A stretch of 64,000 nucleotides of DNA from positions 7,254,131 to 7,318,130 of the forward strand of contig JACDOX010000009.1 in NCBI GenBank assembly GCA_014549065.1, given 5' to 3'. The DNA comes from Cardinalis cardinalis (lineage: Eukaryota; Chordata; Aves; Passeriformes; Cardinalidae). A program made the translations under genes and the position numbers. The notes under the pieces were generated by a model. That model was not told the origin of the DNA. It searched no databases and worked only from the letters and a program-made list of their open reading frames with translations. This document shows, one piece after another, positions 1 through 10,629 of this stretch (position 1 is its first letter; the number at the start of each line of letters is the position of its first letter).

Positions 1-551
1 CTTTGGGAGACCTCTAAGACAGGCACACCAAAGTTCAGTGCCCTCTTGCAGCACAAGCAGTCTCAGCAGGCAGTGCTCCCTTGGCATAGCANATTTGTAT
101 TTGTGAGAAGGTCAATCTTTAGGGATTGCTAGGGCGCTGCCATTATTCTGTGGCTATAGGGGCTTATCCACCAATAGATTTCTGAGGCTCACTGTCACAC
201 TGCTCATTTCAGCTGTCCTGTTCCAGACACTGTTCCCTGGCACCCCTTTAGCAAAGAAAAGGCATCTCTCAACAGCTGTACTATTGTTTTGGTCCCTCTA
301 TGCTTTAGAGCAGTGGTTACTCAAACCATTCTGCAAATGAATCTCAGTTTGACTTCATGTATAGGAGAGAAGGAATAAAAAAGCAATTTGGAGTGGGTTT
401 GGATATGAAAACAGAGTGGGAAAGCATGTTGGGCAGTGGGAGATAACTGTCTTTCATTGCCACCACATTTTTCTTCTGCTAACCACAGCACACCAAAAGA
501 AAAAGAATCTTTCCTCAGCAGGGAGAACTGGAACAATGAAGTTAAAACAGT

Positions 552-584
552 GCAAACACTGATGGTCCCTCCATCAGTGTTTGC
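552..584. repeat. Perfect 14-bp inverted repeat, 5-base loop
   Basis: The left arm GCAAACACTGATGG (552-565) is followed by TCCCT and then the exact reverse complement CCATCAGTGTTTGC (571-584). Past one T-T mismatch, two more pairs extend the stem. No flanking transposon or target duplication is seen. It could fold as an RNA hairpin or be a template-switch mutation scar. Confidence 0.9.
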
Positions 585-2639
585 TCTTGTGTACACCAAG
601 AATTTCCTGCCTTGGATGTGGCCCATTGAGGGACTAGTTTGAACTCAAACTGAGAATCTTGTCTTTTGGTTCAGGTATTTCTTTTTTTTTCCAATTTTGA
701 CAATAAATTAATAACAAATGATGGAGAGGAATATACTGTGATTAAAAAAAATTTAGGGATAGCCTGGTGTTGCTATCTCCTAGATGTCTCTCAGCCACAG
801 GATCTTACCCTGTGGAATAGGCATTGTGGACAGACTGAGAACATCATGCAGACAAACACATTCCTTAACCTGATATGGTGCAGATCTTTTGCATGTCCAG
901 CTTGTTGGAAGAAAAAGTTACCTCCAGTAGCTCTTCCTTTTATTGGCACTCTCANTCCTGTACATCATCTTCTTCTGTTGTGCAGGCTGTAGTGATAACA
1001 AAAACAGGAGAAAAATTTGAGGGGATGGGGTGAAATCCAACCTGAACCTTAGTGGAGCTCCTGCTCCTGTGGGAAAGATGCTTGCTTATCATAAGAGAGC
1101 TCTTTATATGTAAGGGCTGGGTACCTGATTCACTACAGGAGATACAAAGGAATAAGTTTGAGGTATGTTTATCAGGAGCTCCCTTTTTGGTGAATTTTTC
1201 CTCTCTTTTCTTTGTCTAATTTCTATTTAGGACTTGAGTTAAGTTAGAATAGGAGGATGCAGAAGGAAAGAACTCCTTACTGAGGAACCTGTACACGCTG
1301 TACATGCAAGTCTATGACAGAATATGCTGCAGGCATCAAATGAAACCCCAGGTTCATCAGAGTGGAAGACCCATGGGGTGTAAGGCAGCTGGAAGGGTGG
1401 TAAGTGCTGTGAGCATTTGCTCTTTCAAAACATGTGTTTGTGTCTCTCTTTGCTGAGCAGAATAACTTGATTACAGACAGGCCATTAGCTCTACCCAAGC
1501 AGCACAGCATTGTGGTTGTTCTGTGGTAATGACAGCTCTCCAGATCCAAAAAGTGAAACAAAATCTTCCTGTGGATGGTTATCTCCATCAGCCAAGGAGA
1601 TATAACTCAATACCACAGCTTGCTGGGTACCAAAGTGATTCTGAACTGTAAACTTCAATGGCTATTTGTTCNTAATGGAGGAATTCTCTGATTTACCTTA
1701 CTTCTCCTTTCCTTAGAAAACACTTGTTTGGAGATGAGACAGACCACTTTCCTTAAGAAATTAATTGAANCTGCATATACATAATAGTTTCTCCTTTTTG
1801 TAACTTATTACTCAACATGGAATAATTAGGAATGGAAAGGTTGCATTGAGCAGCAGAAGGGCAATACTCGCCTCTCACAGAATCACTTCTGCCTCTTCAA
1901 AGGATTAATTTCCCAATTACTAAATTTTGAACATAATATGTAACCTTCACATTCTTTAGTTTGTATGGACTTTAAATATGTCTGATAATTAGGGACTGTT
2001 GCTCCATTTTGAAAATAGGGGCCCCATTCTGGAAACCATTACCATTACAAATTATCTCAGTGGAATGATGTAAAAATAACCATGATTTTAATATACTGAC
2101 TATTTGATTTAGAGTGTTACTTTCATTCANTTAATTGGAAAGTACCTGCCTGCATTCCTCTGACTTCTCTGAAATNATTTTATGTGGCTATCTAAACATG
2201 CATACACTGATGTATTGCTATGTTTATCACTCTGTTAGTTCACCAAGAGCNTCTTCAGCTGAGCTGTAAATTCAAAATCTTGCCATAGGAGAGGAAAATT
2301 GGTTTGTGCTTTCGTGGTTTATGGTGTCACCAAACCCTTTGACAAAATTCCAGCTCTCTGTTGAATGGATGTTAATCTATTGTTACTTTAACTGTTGATT
2401 TCATGTTGAGATCACATCTTTCTATNCTTCTTTTTCCCAAGAAGATACTTGAAAATTCAGTTATGATAGTAAATACTGTTTCAACTTGAGACTTTGTGAC
2501 TCCATGGAACGTAACAGNGAATTTTTTATAGATTTTGGCTTTCTAAAACATATCATTTTTTATCAAGAGGAAAAATATAGATACTGGATCTGTTAAAACT
2601 TTTATTTCAGGACTGGGACAAAAGAAACTTGATTTCATA

Positions 2640-2775
2640 AAAATGTCCAGTGCAATTTTATAATCTATTAAAATTCATTAAATATATCTAGATTATAAAT
2701 ATTANAATAATGTGTATAATCTATATATAATCAATAATAGTTTATATCTAAATGATTAACATATATCTAGGTTAC
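2640..2775. repeat. AT-rich low-complexity block
   Basis: The block is nearly all A and T with repeated words such as ATATATCTAG, TATAATCTA and TTATAT, some in inverted orientation around 2685-2735. It contains one N. It is probably simple low-complexity DNA rather than a specific element. Confidence 0.6.
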
Positions 2776-4004
2776 ACTTTTTCAAAACTGAGATTGCATA
2801 GACTGGGTCTCTTTTCCTTCANTTATATAGCCACAGATATGAGTTATTACATGCTTTACATCTTTGAGCTCAGAATGATATTGCCATGAATCCCAGAACT
2901 AAAAAGGGACCAAAATGGAAGCCAGAGAGAGTCAGGCCTTAGCTTTATGCCNGTATGGCTCTGTTGACTTAACAACAGCTCAAAGCTTTAGAGTATGGAC
3001 TCCCCCTCAGACAGGAGCTTTTCCACATGGAATTAAGGAAGGAGATAGGATGGGAGTTTGAAACCTTCCTTCTTGGTTACAGAACTGGCAGTGTTTGATG
3101 TGAAAAGGGAGAGTGTTCTTCACTCCTGGTCTAGAGGGCTCCTGAGTGGAGCAACNGGGTGTAAGACTTTTAACTCAAGATGGCAGAAAGCCAGCGGGAG
3201 CAATTCCTATCCTGACTTAACTCCTCATCCTCTCTCAACTGGTGAGTATCTCTGAAGCACAGATTGGAAGAATTTAATGTGCCAGGTCTGAATCTGAGCT
3301 TTACTTGACCCAGAAATAGATTTTCGGCTAAACTATAGTACTGTCCCTTTGGCCAACCAAAGGTGGTGTGGCAAAAATGAGCAGCTTCATGATATATTCC
3401 AATTCATGTTCTTGCTGGGGCAGATCCAGCTTGGATGTCTAGAAAGCACAAAGCACACTGGAGATGTAGCCACAACAAATAATGAGTGGGTTGGTGTGAA
3501 CATTTTTATCTGCAGTATTTATTAATTGTTCTTTACTTCCTGACAGGAGAAGATGAGCACAGCGGAAAGAGAGGAATGTTAGGTTATGCCTGGGGAAATG
3601 TGGAAAGCTGAAAGGCAAGGCCTTGTGCTCTTAATAACCATTATAATAAATTAGCATATGCNACAAATAATGCATCAGAAAAAGGAAAAAAAAGAANCTG
3701 TCTTGTAAAGCAGGACATAATTCTGTGACATGTCTACTCTCTCTAGATAAAGGTTTGAATGGTTTACCCAAGAAGAAGCTTTATGCAAATGCATACTGTC
3801 ATGTGAATCAGATTAAGGGAAGAAAGACTATTTATGCATGAAATCCAAACATGCTTCTGGGGAAAGGAGAAGAGAAATAAACCCTTTCTTTCACCACAAA
3901 TACAATATATGTGCAATGACTAAAAAGAAATGAATNTGTCACCTCTATTACTGACACTAAGTGATTTCCCACTAACAATTAGCATGAATCATTGTGATAA
4001 AACA

Positions 4005-4150
4005 ACTGAGATGGATGGGAAAGATCTATTAGAACACCCAGTCCACCTCCAAGTAAGTATAGGAATCTCCCTGACAATTTCTATATGAGGCAGTTCATTG
4101 CTCAATACTTTGTGTTTTCATCAGTGCCGCTTCACATAGGCATTTGCTAA
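4005..4150 (+). mobile_element. Possible ancient CR1/L3-type LINE 3' tail
   Basis: The words AAAGATCTATTAGAACACCC, AGTCCACCTCC and GCTCAATACTTTGTG, in that order, resemble the 3' region of old amniote CR1/L3 LINEs, where a 'gatcatctagtccaacctcc' phrase is followed by 'tagtgctttgt'. The match is from memory, strongly diverged, and has no clear ends. A RepeatMasker run would decide. Confidence 0.35.
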
Positions 4151-5311
4151 GATGACTTTACAATAAATACCACATCTGTTCTTCACCTGTAAAAAGAATT
4201 ATATCAATTCTGCTCTTCCAGAGCAACATCTTCTGGAGAGATTGTCCTGGAACTTTAAGTATAATGGGATGTCTTCGCTTTCATGAACCACAGAAGATGT
4301 GCAAATTGTTCCTGTATTCAATGGTAAGCATTGAAAGTAAGCAAAGGAAGATACTTGGCTACAGTGAAATAAAATAATGTCGCCGAAGAATTTTGGGTAA
4401 CACCAAACTGGACTCTACTCAGTGGGAAAGGAGCACATGGTTTGTGGTTGCCCGGTTTTGAGGATTGTTCTATGCCATGTTTACCCAAAGGGCAGATACA
4501 ACAACCCTAGGGTTCCTCAGATTGCTCCCATTAGGGAATCACCCCCAAAATAATTTGTTCTTGCTCCCTTTTCTCCCCCCACCTGTCCTTTCTGCTGGTC
4601 TGTGTGGGACTCAGTGACACATGTCTGACTGTGCTGGCTCTCCTCCCATCAGGGATCTCTCAAGAAGAGGGCATCTCTCAGCAGCAATACATTAGGGCTA
4701 TAGACCACAAATCCAGCTCTTTGTAACCAGTGGGCCAAGCCTCACTATGAATTTAGGATCAAGTTGGGCACTGATTTCTTTTTTAATGTGTAATAGAGAC
4801 ATATCATTAGAAACAGAATTGTCTGAGAGTGCCTTTGAAGACAGACAGTGTCTAAAGCAAGCCTGGAAGTTAACACACATGCAGCTTGGCTTCAAAGTCC
4901 AGACAATGGGTTCATTTCTCTGTAATCTTGGTGTTCCCAGACTAATTGGTTTTTATCTGAATCTGTTGGTGTCTACACCAGTGTGGTTCTGTAGGCATAT
5001 TCCATGCACTTGGAAACTGCCTGACCAGATTCCTAACTGATGTCAATTAATTTTTCCCCCCTAATTTCAATAGACAATAATTCCTCATCCTGAGCATTTT
5101 GCATGAACCTGAGATGCTAGGCTGGACGATTTGCTGGCAATCCTCAGGCATGTCATTACGTTATGATTCAATTCCTAACAAAGTCAACTGGAAAACTGTC
5201 TGCTGATCCTAGGGGCTGCTGAATATATCCTGTGGAAGTAAAGACTGCAAGCAAGTGTGGGATAGAGAGCCAAATGCTTTTGTGGGAGGGTTTTGTCTTT
5301 AAAAGGGTCTG

Positions 5312-5672
5312 TGTGGAGAAATGGCTACATGACAGAGGTCACGTAGACTTTTGCTTGTTAGCCGAACAGGGGCTGGGAAAGTACTGAAGATAGTTTAGCT
5401 GAAGTTTTGCACCTGCAAGATAATGTGTCCTTGGGCCTAGCTGGGTATGATAAAAAAATGGACAGTGCGACGTGGGAAAGGGGAGCGGTAAGCCCAAAGA
5501 GCATGGGGAAGATTGATGGTATAGCTTAACCAATGGGTTGCTTAGATTGCAGAATATTCAAAAGCTTATTATTGTGTGTATAAAGTTTGATGCTTTACCG
5601 AAATAAACGGAGCTTGCTGATCTCATATTGAGTGTCAGAGTCTTCCCGCACCCGACCGGTCTGTTTCAGACA
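5312..5672 (+). mobile_element. Endogenous retrovirus LTR, probably solo
   Basis: This is a complete-looking LTR of about 361 bp, beginning TGTGGAGAAATGG and ending TTTCAGACA (TG...CA). The promoter and polyadenylation parts sit in the expected order: a CCAAT box at 5530-5534, TATAAA at 5579-5584, AATAAA at 5602-5607, then a U5-like end containing TCTTCCCGCACCCGACCGG. That R/U5 wording is typical of avian ERVL-like LTRs (recalled, not searched). No primer-binding site or retroviral coding sequence follows, so it is most likely a solo LTR. I could not find a clean 5-6 bp target duplication, so the 5' border is approximate. Several CpGs survive, suggesting it is not very old. Confidence 0.8.
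5579..5607 (+). promoter_or_regulatory. LTR core promoter and polyadenylation signal
   Basis: TATAAA at 5579-5584 lies about 45 bp downstream of a CCAAT box (5530-5534), and AATAAA at 5602-5607 follows within the presumed R region. This is the normal compact arrangement in retroviral LTRs. Whether it is active cannot be told from sequence. Confidence 0.6.
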
Positions 5673-7147
5673 CGTGGTGATTCTGTGTTTGTGGCATTCT
5701 CCCACCTCCTTGCAGAGGCAGCAGCTCCTGTGCAGGAGCTGTTTATGTCCCAGGAAAAGAGGAATGAAACAAGCCCCCTGCATGGGTAACATCAACTACA
5801 AGTTTTGCTTTGATGCCTGTGGCTGAACAGAATTCATGTGTATGCAGCCTGGAACAAATGTGAAGGCTGATCAGATGATCCCAGGTAGATAGATTTTTAA
5901 AGGATATTGTTCCTCTGAAACGCATCAATTTGCCCCATGTGAGCTAAAATAATTTAGATAAAATTGATCTGCTCATGGCTTTTCTGATTGCTTGTAACGA
6001 TTTTTCTGGATTACAATGACCTTTAAGTATAACTTGTAATAGCAGCTCTTACAAAATTCTCAGGCAGAAATCCGATTTACTTTTTATTTAAAATAGGTAA
6101 TGGGCATTTAAAAATAAGAGTTCCTCAGTCCTGGCACAGACCCAATCATGAATGTCCTGATATGTAATTCAGCACAGATCATTTTAAAAACAAGAAGTTT
6201 GCTGAACAAATATAAGCTTCCCTCAGCCCAGCATGTCTGTCCCCATGGACCAATGAACTTGCCTGTGACTCAAGGTATTTTTAATTCTGCTCTGGACTTT
6301 CTCCAGGAAATCAGTAATAATTACTAATTGTATTTTTGTAAGCTAAATGAAAGGATGCATTCTTTCTTGAAATTCTCCCTTAGCTTTTGCAATTAATTAT
6401 GTTGCTCTTTTGTGTGATTAATCCTTGTCTTTGTATTACAACTTCACTTAATCAAATAGTACTGTGTAGCATGCCAAGGGTTCTTAAGTGTAAAATATTT
6501 TCTCCTATTTTAGTGTCATTTCTTTATTTTCTCTGCTACTCACAGCTCTGCTAAACTTTTATCAAAGTGATGCTTTATTAAAGAACTAAGGAATTCTAAA
6601 ATCATCAGGGGAAATTTGCCTGAGATTATTGTGTCTTGGCAAAGACCCCCTGCCATGTGTGGAGCTACAAATAGATTTTTACCAGCTGAAGATGTGTCCT
6701 TACATCACCAACACATATTAAGGCAGTTTTCTGATAAAATTATTTCAACAGAAGGTCAGTCAAAACCCCTAAATGACCTCAGGGTTTTTTAAAACCTTTA
6801 CTATATGACATATAGTAAAAGAGACTTACCTGACCACCTTAATTATGTATTNAAATTATCCTCTTGCAAAATGCCCACACTGGAAATGTCAGACAGACAG
6901 GAGATGGTTTTGANTGGTTTAGAGAAAGTCTTAAACACTTAGATTGCTGTGCAATTTTGTGGCAAATCTTACTTCTTCCTTTCCAATCACGGAAAGTTTT
7001 TCCCATGGTAAAAGTGGAGCGTGTCTGTCATTCCAGCCTGCAATATGGCCAGCATTAAAAGTCAGGAGACTGGTTTGCACAGATCAAGGCTCTTACTTTA
7101 AATTAAATCATTTTCTCTTCCATTTTTTTTTGGGTTTTTTTTTTTAG
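5673..7147. other. Non-coding stretch between LTR and exon candidate
   Basis: Unique AT-rich DNA with no recognised gene. It contains a 9-bp inverted repeat (CAGCTCCTG / CAGGAGCTG, 5722-5741) and an 11-bp inverted repeat (6797-6819). A T-rich pyrimidine tract at 7122-7145 leads directly into the exon candidate at 7148. Confidence 0.65.
6797..6819. repeat. 11-bp inverted repeat with 1-base spacer
   Basis: TTTACTATATG (6797-6807), A, then CATATAGTAAA (6809-6819) form exact complements. Immediately upstream, GGTTTT-TT-AAAACC (6783-6796) is a second small inverted repeat, so two stems sit side by side. Confidence 0.85.
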
Positions 7148-7264
7148 GATGCTATGCGGTCATATTTCCAAGCGCTCCCCTGTATTAAAATGAATAAAAA
7201 AGCAGATAAAATCAACTTCAGAAAAGGTGGCAACCTCTTTGCTCCAGGACCTGGGGGTTTTAGA
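7148..7264 (+). CDS. Candidate internal coding exon, 39 codons, unknown gene
   Basis: A T-rich tract ends in TTTTTAG at 7147, and an AGA|GTAAGT donor, close to the ideal splice consensus, lies at 7262-7270. The 117 bp between are a multiple of three, and only the first frame is open (phase 0-0). An in-frame TAG forms the acceptor and another stop lies just past the donor, so the open frame fits the splice boundaries closely. The predicted peptide begins DAMRSYFQ, has a lysine-rich middle (KMNKKADK) and ends NLFAPGPGGFR. Two CpGs in the first third (ATGCGG, AAGCGC) are unusual for this CpG-poor neighbourhood. I do not recognise the family. The APGPG motif is faintly like sperm-tail PG-rich repeats, but that is too weak to name it. 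A non-coding RNA exon or chance remains possible. Confidence 0.35.
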
Positions 7265-7885
7265 GTAAGTTCTTACTAGCTCTGCAGTGGAAAAAGCCAA
7301 ACCAGTTGAAACTGCAGGGGAAACATTGTCCTTTCATCACCACAGTAGTGTCAGTGGATCAAGGATGATCTGAATGTCCATTCCTATGGAAACCCTCCCT
7401 GCCTTGAGCATGGCAGATGATGGGCACTGCCCATTTAAGCTCCAGCAACATGAACTGTGCTGGAGCACAGCATTGGCTGTTCATTAGGAAAGCACTGAAG
7501 AGGCTCCTTACCTTTTGTCATGGGATTACTCTCACAGCTTAATAAAGAAATAAGNCAAGGCAGTAACTGAAATGTTCTGTGCCAGTGCAACTATAAGTGG
7601 TTAGTGAATAGATAAGATGCTAAAAGACTCANTGCCATCACTGTAGGATGAGTCAAACATCTTGCTGGTGAGAGCTGCACTAGATTCCTTTGTGAAGCTT
7701 TTTACACAGAGTGTCTAATTGCAAGGAGAATAAGCAGACAGAAGAAAAGAGAAAAAAGCATTAGTATCTTTCATTAAGCACTTAATAAGTGCTGAAAAGT
7801 AGCTTTGAATATTCAGATGACTGACCTGCATCAGCAGAGAATGGAGGTGCATACTGACCTTGAGCATAGTTGTAATCTCATGGAA

Positions 7886-7923
7886 ATACAATACAGTACA
7901 GCACAATACAGTACAATACAATA
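7886..7923. repeat. Imperfect 5-bp tandem repeat (ATACA/GTACA)
   Basis: Seven pentamers, ATACA, ATACA, GTACA, GCACA, ATACA, GTACA, ATACA, run in register and end in ATA. It is an ordinary short tandem repeat that may vary in length. Confidence 0.85.
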
Positions 7924-9046
7924 AAACAAATAAAAGGTAGTGAAAACTTGTAGGGCCCTACTTGCATGAGTAATGTCAAGGATCTGNTTCTTGAACTGGG
8001 TCCTTTATGCAAATAATAAGCCACAAATGTGGTAAGGATTTATTTTATGTTCCTTCAAATGAAGATGGGTTGGCTGTATTCAGTATATTAAATCCTTCCT
8101 GCTGTTAAGCTTAGAGAAACTGATTCTCTTGTAACATATTTTGATTTGACTACTGTAGTTTCCAAGTGCTATAAAGCACTAGAGTAGTTTGCCTTGGCCT
8201 CACACCTAGTTACAGTAGTGCTAACTTTAAAATTGCCGAAGAAACCCACATCTGGAGTCAATTGAGTGAATTTTGACCAGCTTTGGTGGTAATATGCAAG
8301 TAATATTTCATCCTCGTGTGTATTTCACTCATCTTATAAAAAAGATGCCTCATTCCAAGACTCCTAGACATATTTCTTTGCTGTCTCATATATCAAGAGT
8401 ATCAGACTAAGCAGACCTCTTAAAACTGGATATGTCCAAACACTCTCTTATCCTAAACAACGGTGAATATTTTTGCCAACACTTCCATTTCCTGCAGTGG
8501 AAAAAAAATATATAACCCCAAAGCTTTGGCCAGGTTCTGCTTTCCTTGAAATGCATGGCAAATTTGTCAACAAAACACTCTCTGGCTCAGTAGTGGGGGG
8601 AGAAGTTTAACAGCTGGAATTAACCAGCAGGAATAATGTGAAGCAGGCCGAAGTTTCATATTAGGTTTAGCCTAATGCTGGGGTTCAAGGCTGAGCTTGC
8701 ATTCTGATTCGCCTGTGCCAAAATCATGGAAGCGACATCCAAAACCAGAACCAGAAAACAGCCGCTTTCAGCTCTGGATTTGGCCCAAAGCCAGACCAGG
8801 GCTGCAGGCATTGGTCCAGGAATTCAGCACTGAGACACCCACAGGCCCCAGATATAACGTCTTGAAACTCCAGTTTTCTACCATCAAAAATATTAGCCTG
8901 GTGCACAGAAAGTGCTTCTATTTACAAAGATGTTGTAAACATAATTAATTCTCCTTTGCACGGACTCTGCTTCCCTGACTGGTTGCAGGGAGATGACCNT
9001 ATGGGAGACAGGCATTAAACTAAACAAGATCCCAGACTGGTTTTAC

Positions 9047-9079
9047 ACTTCTTTTTTCTTTTTTTCTTTTTTTTTCTTA
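9047..9079 (+). repeat. Polypyrimidine (T/C) tract
   Basis: An almost pure run of T with scattered C (CTTCTTTTTTCTTTTTTTC and onward). It may be low-complexity sequence or an intronic pyrimidine tract, and no convincing splice acceptor follows it. Confidence 0.8.
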
Positions 9080-10601
9080 ATCTGAAGGGACCACCACTGG
9101 TGCAAGGCTCATTTCTTGTAGTGCCTTGAATAGCTATTAAAGGCAATTGTCATGTTGGACAGGCTGTGAGTTGAAATCCAGGAGTACCATGCTATTGGTG
9201 CTCCCAATGTTTGCCTCCTCCACCCCTCTCTGACATGAATTTAATGCAGGTGCAGACACAAGCCTAACATAAGGGAGCAATTTTCTGATTCATTCATGTA
9301 AGACCCTGAGGGAGAGCAGGAACAAGATGTACAAAGGTAATGTGGCATTGTTAAAAAATTAACTTTGCTTCCATTTTATGGAGCCACAGTGCTGTGTTGC
9401 TTAGTTACGTGGATCAGGAATTTAACTGTAAACAAGATATTTCACTCTTCAGTCCCTAGGGTTTTCAGCTCCATTTGAAAAGCAGTTAGAAATGAACATT
9501 TTTTGCCACATCCTTGGGTTGCTTCTTGCCATTACTTGTACCCTTTGTGTCTGCTGCTGCTGTTCTAGCAGTGCTGGAAGATGGAGGTGGTGGCATCCAT
9601 GCCAGCGTGATCTCTCTCGGGCTAAAGCCGCACTCCCCTCTGAATGCTGCACTTGTTGGGAAACAAGACAGAATGCTTATGACTTCTGTTTTGGTTTTTG
9701 TTTGTACAAACACTGGGTGCACAAGTTCCAGGCATAGGGAGTTTGTCAGCTGGACTATGCAGTTATTCAAGCCATGGCAAGTGGAAAAGGGGTTAATTAT
9801 GTCAGTATATTGTTACATCACTAATGGAAATTCTGGTTTTACCCTTAGGATCTCCACTGCTGTATCTGCTCAGAACTGTTTAATATGACAAGGTCACTCA
9901 CCCTGCTTTAGTAACAATGAGTGCTAACAAATTTGGTTGCCACATGCATTGTCACTGCTCAACAGGGTCATCCCTGGAAGCACAAGCATTGCCTATGCCT
10001 TGGATCCAGCAAATCTCNCAGCAGCTCAAATGTTAGGTTACACTGTGTTATGTTGGAATCTGTTTAAAAAAATAGAGAGACACAAAACTCTACTTACATT
10101 CTAAACTAGATTAGGTAACTAACAAATACAGGAAAGATGGGGAGACAGAAAGTGGTGAAGAGAGGTTAAAAAGTGGTGCTGAAGATAGGAACAAAATATT
10201 TTAATTGATAAGGCAAACTTTCAAAACATTTTTCGCTTCCCTTTTCCGTCTGGCTCTGCAGATGGCTGGGGAGAATCTGTCTTTTACAACACCANGTATT
10301 GAAGCAACATGTTCTTCTGAAGTTTAGTCACCCACTAATTACTAGTCTTTCATTAACAGCACAGGCATAAATGATGCAGCACTTGCTTATATCCAGTAGT
10401 CTCTATTGTTGAGGATTAAAAAATTAAATCATTAGCTACATGCTTGTTAAACATGCTAAGACTGTTTATGTAAGCTCCCTTGCTCTTCTTTTGGCTCACA
10501 CAGATGGTTAAGATATGTCAGCTAATATTTCTTATTTTAAAGAGAAGGCTAATTGCCTAAATGTCAGACACGCTGAGTATTACTTGTCTCAATGAGAATG
10601 G

Positions 10602-10629
10602 GAATGTAATGTGTGCACACATTACATTC
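10602..10629. repeat. Perfect 28-bp palindrome without spacer
   Basis: GAATGTAATGTGTG (10602-10615) is followed directly by its exact reverse complement CACACATTACATTC (10616-10629). The flanks do not extend the symmetry beyond a G-T pair. A zero-spacer palindrome with 14-bp arms is not expected by chance in 64 kb. It could extrude a cruciform or be a template-switch scar. It is not bounded by target duplications. Confidence 0.95.

Larger units (their letters stand above)
1..5311. other. AT-rich non-coding stretch, no gene recognised
   Basis: No open frame here has a recognisable domain, and the longest (about 100 codons) overlap frames on the other strand. The stretch holds a 14-bp-arm hairpin at 552-584, an especially AT-rich block near 2640-2775 with imperfect inverted TATAATCTA/TAGATTATA words, and a possible ancient CR1/L3 tail near 4005-4150, all listed separately. 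The rest looks like unique intronic or intergenic DNA. Confidence 0.7.

Noticed and set aside
9514..9888. 124-codon open frame starting MGCFLPLLVPF
   Set aside because: It is overlapped by long frames on both strands, has no recognised domain, and its signal-peptide-like start is not backed by splice or promoter evidence.
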